Positions 6,248 through 9,704 of a stretch of DNA of 9,704 bases are shown one piece after another. How positions within the stretch are numbered: the first letter of the stretch is position 1; each line of letters begins with the position of its first letter. The stretch covers positions 1 through 9,704 of the forward strand of contig JAAVYQ010000037.1 in assembly GCA_022791215.1 (NCBI GenBank), written 5' to 3'. The notes under the pieces are model-generated. The model worked only from the letters and a program-made list of their open reading frames with translations, did not search any database and was not told the DNA's origin. Source of the stretch: Bacilli bacterium. Lineage in GTDB: Bacteria; Bacillota_I; Bacilli_A; RF39; UBA660. The position numbers and the translations under genes were made by a program.

Positions 6248-6876
6248 TCTATGCAATATAAAAAATTATTAATAACTTTAACATCTTCATAATGTAACCT
6301 TTTAGAGTCTATAATTAACTTCTTCAAATGTCTAAACTCTCTAAGTCCATTCTTTCTAAAATTAACTTGCCTTTTAATTCGCCTCATAAAAGACTTGAGA
6401 ACACTAGTTCTCAAAATAATTAGAGGTTTATTAACAAAATAATTAGGATTTATACACTTAAAAATTTGAGTACCTTCAAAAATATAAAGTTTTTCATTAT
6501 TATTACAAAAATGTACTAAATATTCAAAATATTTTATGATCCAATTAGAATATTCATTAAAATTTTCTATTTTTAACTTAACAAATTTATTTTTTCTAAT
6601 AATTTCATCTAATTCCTGATTACTTTTAAGAAAATCTTTAGTCAACTCATGAATCAACTCTTTACTATTCTTAAATTTCCCATAAAAACCACCAAGATTA
6701 TCTAATTCAAAAACAATAGCATTATATCTTTTTCCTAATTTAGTTGCTTTAGTAGATTTACCACTACCAGATAATCCAGTAACAAATAAAATATTACTTA
6801 CACCATAAATATCCAAATTGAAAGACAATAAATCCTTACTTTTAAAAAAACTAATAAACTTCGTCTTGAAATTCAA
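6226..6876 (-). CDS. P-loop NTPase resembling small-molecule/nucleotide kinases
   Basis: Up to 216 residues. A Walker A motif GLSGSGKST spans residues 34-42 (K40), directly after a hydrophobic beta strand (NILFVT). A VFELDN segment (55-60) could provide the catalytic or base-stacking acid, and a YIFEGTQ strand (131-137) looks like a Walker-B-like position. An arginine-rich stretch SFMRRIKRQ (about 162-170) resembles the LID helix of adenylate-kinase or zeta-toxin-like kinases. The substrate cannot be told. It is the last gene of the HIT-DUF1653 operon. The most upstream start is TTG at 6876, which overlaps the DUF1653 gene by 26 bases and has an AGGA site 8 bases before it, a plausible coupled start. 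The ~27 residues before the first beta strand are poorly constrained, so a shorter form starting inside remains possible. Confidence 0.68.
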   Translation of the reverse strand: MNFKTKFISFFKSKDLLSFNLDIYGVSNILFVTGLSGSGKSTKATKLGKRYNAIVFELDNLGGFYGKFKNSKELIHELTKDFLKSNQELDEIIRKNKFVKLKIENFNEYSNWIIKYFEYLVHFCNNNEKLYIFEGTQIFKCINPNYFVNKPLIILRTSVLKSFMRRIKRQVNFRKNGLREFRHLKKLIIDSKRLHYEDVKVINNFLYCIEKAYFNF

Positions 6877-7084
6877 ATCTATATTCCTGTTCTACATCTG
6901 GATACTTAACTTTATCAACAGGAGATAAAAACATTTCTTTATCTCTAATCCAAAATTCACCAGTATCTAAATGTTTATAAACTACTTTTTCACTTAAATC
7001 CTCACTATCCTTAGCAATTAAAATAACTTCTACTAAATTACCCTTAAAATGCTTATAAATTTGACCAGCACATACTTCTCTCAT
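6851..7084 (-). CDS. DUF1653-family protein
   Basis: A 77-residue protein with the DUF1653 pattern: GQIYKHFKGN near the start, an EVILIAKDSEDLSEKVVYKHL core, then FWIRDKEMFLSPVD and a C-terminal RFEF. Family members are small single-domain proteins of unknown function, often built as YKH-KG--Y-V---A-HSE-----VVY. The usual SET triad position reads SED here. Its start ATG (7082-7084) shares one base with the stop of the HIT gene (TAATG), and AAGGAG lies 9 bases before it inside the end of the HIT gene, so translation is coupled. The P-loop gene overlaps its 3' end. No function is proposed beyond the operon link to nucleotide metabolism, which is inference. Confidence 0.8.
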   Translation of the reverse strand: MREVCAGQIYKHFKGNLVEVILIAKDSEDLSEKVVYKHLDTGEFWIRDKEMFLSPVDKVKYPDVEQEYRFEFQDEVY

Positions 7085-7458
7085 TATTTCTCACTCCTTA
7101 AAATTTCATAAACTTCACTAACACTTAACTTTTTAGAATTTCCCTTATACTTGGGAATTAAATGTAAATGATAATGCTTAATCTCCTGCACAAATCCATT
7201 ATTTTGAGTTAGGACCATACCATCAGGATTTAATCTTTCATCAATCAAAATTTTTAACTGTTTAGCCACTTCCATAACATGACTTAAAACTACAACAGAA
7301 ATATCATCTAAATCCGAAAAATGCACTTTAGGCACGATCAAAGTATGACCAGGACTATCAGGATGAATATCCAAAAAAGCCACAATAATATCGTCCTCAA
7401 AAATCACATTAGAATTAATCTCACCATTAGCAATTTTACAAAATAAACAATTATTCAT
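7084..7458 (-). CDS. HIT-family nucleotide hydrolase (HinT-like)
   Basis: A 124-residue histidine-triad protein. C4-x2-C7 in NNCLFCKIANGEI gives the N-terminal zinc-type pair seen in many bacterial HIT proteins. FLDIHPDSPGHTLIVPKVHF is the conserved beta core, NNGF (87-90) contacts the nucleotide, and H95-Y-H97-L-H99-L is the triad, with H97 expected to be the nucleophile. Such enzymes cleave AMP-linked phosphoramidates or dinucleotides. The ATG at 7458 is chosen because GGAGGTG lies just upstream and the protein then begins at the family start; the frame extends 18 codons further to 7512, but that extension covers the promoter and the binding site. It is the first gene of a three-gene minus-strand operon and overlaps the next by one base. 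Confidence 0.92.
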   Translation of the reverse strand: MNNCLFCKIANGEINSNVIFEDDIIVAFLDIHPDSPGHTLIVPKVHFSDLDDISVVVLSHVMEVAKQLKILIDERLNPDGMVLTQNNGFVQEIKHYHLHLIPKYKGNSKKLSVSEVYEILRSEK

Positions 7459-7483
7459 AACACACCTCCAACTATCTAAATAA

Positions 7484-7512
7484 ATTATATAAATTTTCAA
7501 CTTAAAAATCAA
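7484..7512 (-). promoter_or_regulatory. Promoter of the HIT-DUF1653-kinase operon
   Basis: Read on the minus strand, TTGATT (7507-7512) is followed after 17 bases by a perfect TATAAT (7484-7489). The HIT start codon lies 25 bases downstream. Confidence 0.6.
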
Positions 7513-7537
7513 CTAATAACATATACTAAAAGAAATA

Positions 7538-7561
7538 ACCTACATAAATTATAATGTAGGT
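7538..7561. promoter_or_regulatory. Inverted repeat over the start region of the cysteine desulfurase gene
   Basis: ACCTACAT (7538-7545) and ATGTAGGT (7554-7561) form a perfect 8-base inverted repeat with an 8-base AT spacer. The spacer and right arm contain a TATAAT (7550-7555), and the right arm overlaps the AGGTGAG ribosome binding site (7558-7564). It could be an operator over the -10 region or, in RNA from a promoter further upstream, a hairpin that hides the binding site. No T-run follows, so it is not a terminator for the plus strand. Confidence 0.5.
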
Positions 7562-7567
7562 GAGAAA

Positions 7568-8767
7568 ATGAAAATAGAAGAACAATTTGTAATGAAAAAG
7601 AAAAACCTAATATACTTTGACAATGCGGCCACGACATTTAAACCCGTAAAAGTTATAAACAAAGAACTAGAATACCTAACTGAATACACAGCCAACTCAC
7701 ATAGAGGAGACTACAACATAAGCTTTAAAGTAGATGACGAAATAGACAACACAAGAGACCTAGTAGCAAAATTCATAAATGCCAAACACAAAGACGAAAT
7801 AATATTCACAGCAAACACTACAGACAGTCTAAACATGGTAATAAATGGCTTCTTTGGATACTACTTAAACGAAGGAGACGAAGTAATACTAACAAAAAGT
7901 GAACATGCATCAAACATATTACCTTGGTTAATGTTAAAATTTCAAAAAGGAATAAAAATAAAATATGCCAAACTAAACGAAAACAACGAACTAACATTAG
8001 AAACGATAAAAAAAGAAATAACAAAAAAAACAAAAGTAATAAGCATAGCAGAAGTAACAAACGTGGTAGGAGATGCAAGACCAATAAAAGAAATAACATC
8101 ACTTGCACACAAACATGGAATATATGTAGTAATAGATGGCGCGCAAAGTGTACCACATAAAAAAGTAGATGTAACCGAGACAAATGTAGACTTTCTAGCA
8201 TTCTCAGCACATAAAATGTGTGGACCAACAGGTGTAGGGATATTATATGGAAAAAAAGAATTACTATCAAAAATAGTCCCAACAAAATTTGGTGGAGGAA
8301 TGAATGAAAGTTATGATGATACAAATATAGAACTAGTATCATTACCATATAGATTAGAAGCAGGGACACCAAACATATCAGGAATAATAGCCTTTAGTGA
8401 GACAATCAAATTTCTAAATGAAATAGGAATGGAAAACATAGAAAGAACGGAAAACTACCTAAGAAGATATCTAATAAGGGAATTAAAAAAACTACCATAC
8501 ATAAAAATATACAATGAACAAAGCACATCTAGTACAGTATTAATCAACATAGAAGGAATAACTTCGGGAGACCTAGGACTATACTTAAACACAAAAAATA
8601 TATGTGTAAGAAGTGGGCGACACTGTGTAAAAATGTTAAAAGAAGAAAGCGAATTTACAGACACAGTAAGAATAAGTTTATACTTTTATAACACCTATGA
8701 AGAAATAGACGAACTCATCAAAGCATTATCTAAGTTAGACGAAATAGAAAAATTTGCAAAAAATTAA
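7568..8767 (+). CDS. Group II (SufS/CsdA-type) cysteine desulfurase
   Basis: A 399-residue PLP enzyme (aminotransferase class V fold) that takes sulfur from cysteine and passes it on as a persulfide. Visible landmarks: YFDNAATTFKP at the start, NSHRGDYN (43-50), H113 in SEHASNILPW (stacks on PLP), D190 and Q193 in VIDGAQS, the Schiff-base lysine K216 in SAHKMCGPTGVGILYG, GGGM (242-245), EAGTPN (264-269), and the catalytic cysteine C353 in RSGRHC. H113 and the W120 context (ILPW) and the short active-site loop indicate group II (SufS) rather than IscS/NifS. The usual SufS motif reads RAGHHC, so the serine and arginine are variants. No SufBCD, SufU or ThiI gene lies beside it, so the acceptor is unknown; iron-sulfur clusters or tRNA thiolation are both possible. 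AGGTGAG stands just before the ATG. Confidence 0.88.
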   Translation: MKIEEQFVMKKKNLIYFDNAATTFKPVKVINKELEYLTEYTANSHRGDYNISFKVDDEIDNTRDLVAKFINAKHKDEIIFTANTTDSLNMVINGFFGYYLNEGDEVILTKSEHASNILPWLMLKFQKGIKIKYAKLNENNELTLETIKKEITKKTKVISIAEVTNVVGDARPIKEITSLAHKHGIYVVIDGAQSVPHKKVDVTETNVDFLAFSAHKMCGPTGVGILYGKKELLSKIVPTKFGGGMNESYDDTNIELVSLPYRLEAGTPNISGIIAFSETIKFLNEIGMENIERTENYLRRYLIRELKKLPYIKIYNEQSTSSTVLINIEGITSGDLGLYLNTKNICVRSGRHCVKMLKEESEFTDTVRISLYFYNTYEEIDELIKALSKLDEIEKFAKN

Positions 8768-8782
8768 AAATATGCCAAAACT

Positions 8783-8815
8783 AAAAATTGAGAGGTAAAA
8801 AGCCTTTCAATTTTT
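8783..8815 (+). terminator. Intrinsic terminator after the cysteine desulfurase gene
   Basis: Arms 8783-8795 and 8803-8815 pair over 13 positions, with one G-U wobble, around a 7-base loop; the right arm ends in TTTTT. On the minus strand the left arm likewise ends in five T, but no minus gene ends here. It lies 15 bases after the stop codon. Confidence 0.8.
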
Positions 8816-8901
8816 AAAATTAAACAACTTTCAGTATTAAACTAACAACAAAGAACAAAATAAAATACCAAAAATAGGTTAAAAAATTCAATTTTGCGAG
8901 T

Positions 8902-8930
8902 TTGACACGATCACATAAAGCATGATAAAG
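8902..8930 (+). promoter_or_regulatory. Putative promoter of ssb with a 10-bp-spaced ATAAAG repeat
   Basis: A perfect TTGACA (8902-8907) is followed after 16 bases by GATAAA (8924-8929), a partial -10. ATAAAG occurs at 8915-8920 and again at 8925-8930, exactly one helical turn apart, so the second copy overlaps the -10. The ssb ATG is 24 bases further on. Confidence 0.45.
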
Positions 8931-8953
8931 TGGTAACAGAAAGGAGGCAAAAG

Positions 8954-9313
8954 ATGCTCAATAATGTAGTAATAGTTGGAAGACTTACAAAAGATCCAGA
9001 AGTAATAGAAACCGAAAAAGGAAACAAAAGAACATTTATAATAATAGCAGTTCCAAGACCATTTAAAAATGTAGATGGAATATACGAAACAGATTTCATC
9101 AAATGTATACTTTGGAACTCAGTTGCTGAACATACTTGTGAGTATTGTAAAAAAGGAGACGTTGTAGGAATCAAAGGAAGAATACAAACCAACAATTTTA
9201 TGAGTGAAGAAAAGATGGTATATGTAACAGAAGTAGTAGCGGAAAGAGTAACATTTCTATCAGAAAATCGAGAAAAGACTCAAAGTGACGAAACAAAAAA
9301 TGTTGACGAGTAG
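8954..9313 (+). CDS. ssb: Single-stranded DNA-binding protein lacking the acidic C-terminal tip
   Basis: A 119-residue SSB with the OB fold over residues 1-103: MLNNVVIVGRLTKDPEV, a FIIIAVPRPFKN strand pair, then DFIKCILWNSVAE, KKGDVVGIKGRIQT and VYVTEVVAERVTFL, all in the family order. It coats single-stranded DNA as a tetramer in this family. The ATG at 8954 is chosen because AAAGGAGG (8940-8947) stands 6 bases before it; the alternative GTG at 8930 precedes that site. The C-terminal tail is only about 16 residues and ends DETKNVDE, with no DDDIPF-type tip that recruits replication and repair partners. The main cellular SSB is usually about 150-180 residues, sits between rpsF and rpsR and carries that tip, so this is probably a second, specialised SSB or one of an element. 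Four cysteine and tryptophan positions (C51, W54, C62, C65) include a CEYC pair that is uncommon. Confidence 0.86.
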   Translation: MLNNVVIVGRLTKDPEVIETEKGNKRTFIIIAVPRPFKNVDGIYETDFIKCILWNSVAEHTCEYCKKGDVVGIKGRIQTNNFMSEEKMVYVTEVVAERVTFLSENREKTQSDETKNVDE

Positions 9314-9325
9314 TTTACATTCTCG

Positions 9326-9356
9326 GGAAATAGAAGTGTAAATGTTTTCTATTTCC
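9326..9356 (+). promoter_or_regulatory. Hairpin in the ssb-regulator gap, without a T-run
   Basis: A 10-base perfect stem (9326-9335 with 9347-9356) surrounds an 11-base loop, 12 bases after the ssb stop. The sequence after it is ACCCTCTCACC, so it is not a classical intrinsic terminator. An overlapping alternative pairs TTTACA (9314-9319) with TGTAAA (9337-9342), and ACATT (9317-9321) could pair with AATGT (9341-9345). It may block 3' decay or ribosome/polymerase read-through, which is inference. Confidence 0.4.
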
Positions 9357-9367
9357 ACCCTCTCACC

Positions 9368-9396
9368 TTTAAAAAAACTTTAAAATTTGTTATAAT
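9368..9396 (+). promoter_or_regulatory. Extended -10 promoter of the XRE regulator
   Basis: A perfect TATAAT (9391-9396) preceded by TGT gives an extended -10 (TGnTATAAT). The hexamer 17 bases upstream is TTTAAA (9368-9373). The start codon follows 17 bases after the -10, so the leader is short and its ribosome binding site (GGTGAT) is weak. Confidence 0.6.
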
Positions 9397-9413
9397 CGAA
9401 ATGGTGATAATAA

Positions 9414-9704
9414 ATGCTAGTAGGAAGAAGATTAAAAGAATTAAGACGAGTATTTGGAATAACTCAACAAGAGTTGGGTAATATTCTGAATGTCACAAAA
9501 GCCACAATATGTTGTTATGAGAAAGAAACTCGTACACCAACCTTAGAAAATTTAATTGATCTCTCTGATTACTTTGAAGTAACAATTGACTATTTGCTCG
9601 GTCGAGATTATCTTGTTAGAGACAATAAAACAGGTAAAAATATATTTATAAGTAAAGAGCAATATGAATCTACAAATTTAACCCCTAACGCTTTACAAGG
9701 TGAG
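9414..9704 (+). CDS. XRE-family helix-turn-helix regulator (3' partial)
   Basis: An open frame of 97 codons that runs off the right edge. Residues 4-62 form a Cro/CI-type helix-turn-helix domain: GRRLKELRRVFGITQQELGN, then ILNVTKATICCYEKETRTPT and LENLIDLSDYFEVTIDYLLG. This is the standard XRE DNA-binding order (helix 2 ITQQELGN, recognition helix VTKATICCYE). The part after residue 65 is cut before its function can be seen. The frame has weaker codon bias than the upstream genes, with more GAG, TTG, CTC and CGT. Such proteins act as repressors in mobile elements, toxin-antitoxin or stress regulons; which applies cannot be said. Its own extended -10 promoter and weak GGTGAT binding site suggest low, autonomous expression. 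The start ATG at 9414 gives the family N-terminus. Confidence 0.85.
   Translation, partial: MLVGRRLKELRRVFGITQQELGNILNVTKATICCYEKETRTPTLENLIDLSDYFEVTIDYLLGRDYLVRDNKTGKNIFISKEQYESTNLTPNALQGE

Noticed and set aside
7459..7512. Upstream extension of the HIT protein by 18 residues
   Set aside because: It would cover the promoter and ribosome binding site, and the added residues do not resemble the family; ATG at 7458 has GGAGGTG upstream.
7924..8160. Lys/Asn/Arg-rich plus-strand frame inside the desulfurase gene
   Set aside because: Out-of-frame reading of A-rich codons; no binding site and no resemblance to a real protein.
7818..8372. Leucine-rich minus-strand frame of 184 codons
   Set aside because: Shadow of the cysteine desulfurase gene, which shows all catalytic residues on the plus strand.
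8772..8798. Eight-codon open frame directly after the desulfurase gene, a possible leader peptide
   Set aside because: No ribosome binding site, overlaps the terminator stem, and has no repeated regulatory codons.
8930..8953. GTG start for ssb eight codons upstream
   Set aside because: Lies before the AAAGGAGG site and inside the promoter -10 region; the family start is MLNNVVIVGRL.
1..9704. CRISPR array, tRNA, rRNA, insertion sequence or attachment site
   Set aside because: No regularly spaced repeats, cloverleaf-like segment, transposase frame with terminal repeats or integrase was seen. The RecB/Cas4-like nuclease alone does not indicate a CRISPR system.

Overview
The window is very AT-rich. 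Its genes prefer A/T-ending codons, carry strong AGGAGG-type ribosome binding sites, and have TTGACA/TATAAT-type promoters and short hairpin terminators. Together with a PrsA-type lipoprotein foldase, RecX, an RpoZ omega subunit and tiny one-helix membrane proteins of the YjcZ kind, this points to a low-GC Gram-positive lineage (Bacillota, or the Bacilli/Mycoplasmatota border, for example uncultivated gut Bacilli). The species cannot be named from this sequence. All 13 genes whose end is visible stop with TAA or TAG, never TGA, and tryptophan is written TGG, so the standard code fits.

Layout. Positions 1-1751 hold the 3' part of a large nuclease-like gene (RecB-type nuclease, four-cysteine cluster and DEDDy exonuclease, DUF2779-like) that is cut by the left window edge. 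It is followed on the same strand by rpoZ (1829-2038), an unrecognised 182-residue gene (2148-2696) and recX (2908-3678). recX has the cleanest promoter of the window. A bidirectional terminator (3683-3708) separates recX from the convergent prsA gene (3719-4669, minus). Divergent from prsA is a pair of tiny membrane-protein genes (4796-4891 and 4909-5058) with cysteine-rich N-termini, closed by a strong terminator. A J-domain protein gene follows (5157-6221). It converges on a three-gene minus-strand operon that reads HIT hydrolase, DUF1653 protein, P-loop kinase-like protein (7458 down to 6226). Divergent from that operon is a group II cysteine desulfurase (7568-8767) whose start region carries an inverted repeat. 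Then come a short single-stranded DNA-binding protein without the usual acidic tip (8954-9313) and the 5' part of an XRE-family regulator (9414 to the right edge).

How the genes fit together. Most of the window is ordinary housekeeping organised as short, separately promoted units: transcription (rpoZ), DNA repair and processing (the nuclease, recX, ssb), protein folding (prsA, the J-protein), nucleotide handling (HIT, P-loop protein) and sulfur transfer (cysteine desulfurase). I see no CRISPR array, rRNA, tRNA, insertion sequence or prophage core. The parts that deserve attention are the pair of Cys-rich tiny membrane proteins, the nuclease fusion, the unrecognised 182-residue gene with different codon use, the J-protein with an unrecognised C-terminal region, the tail-less SSB next to an XRE regulator, and inverted repeats in the intergenic regions.
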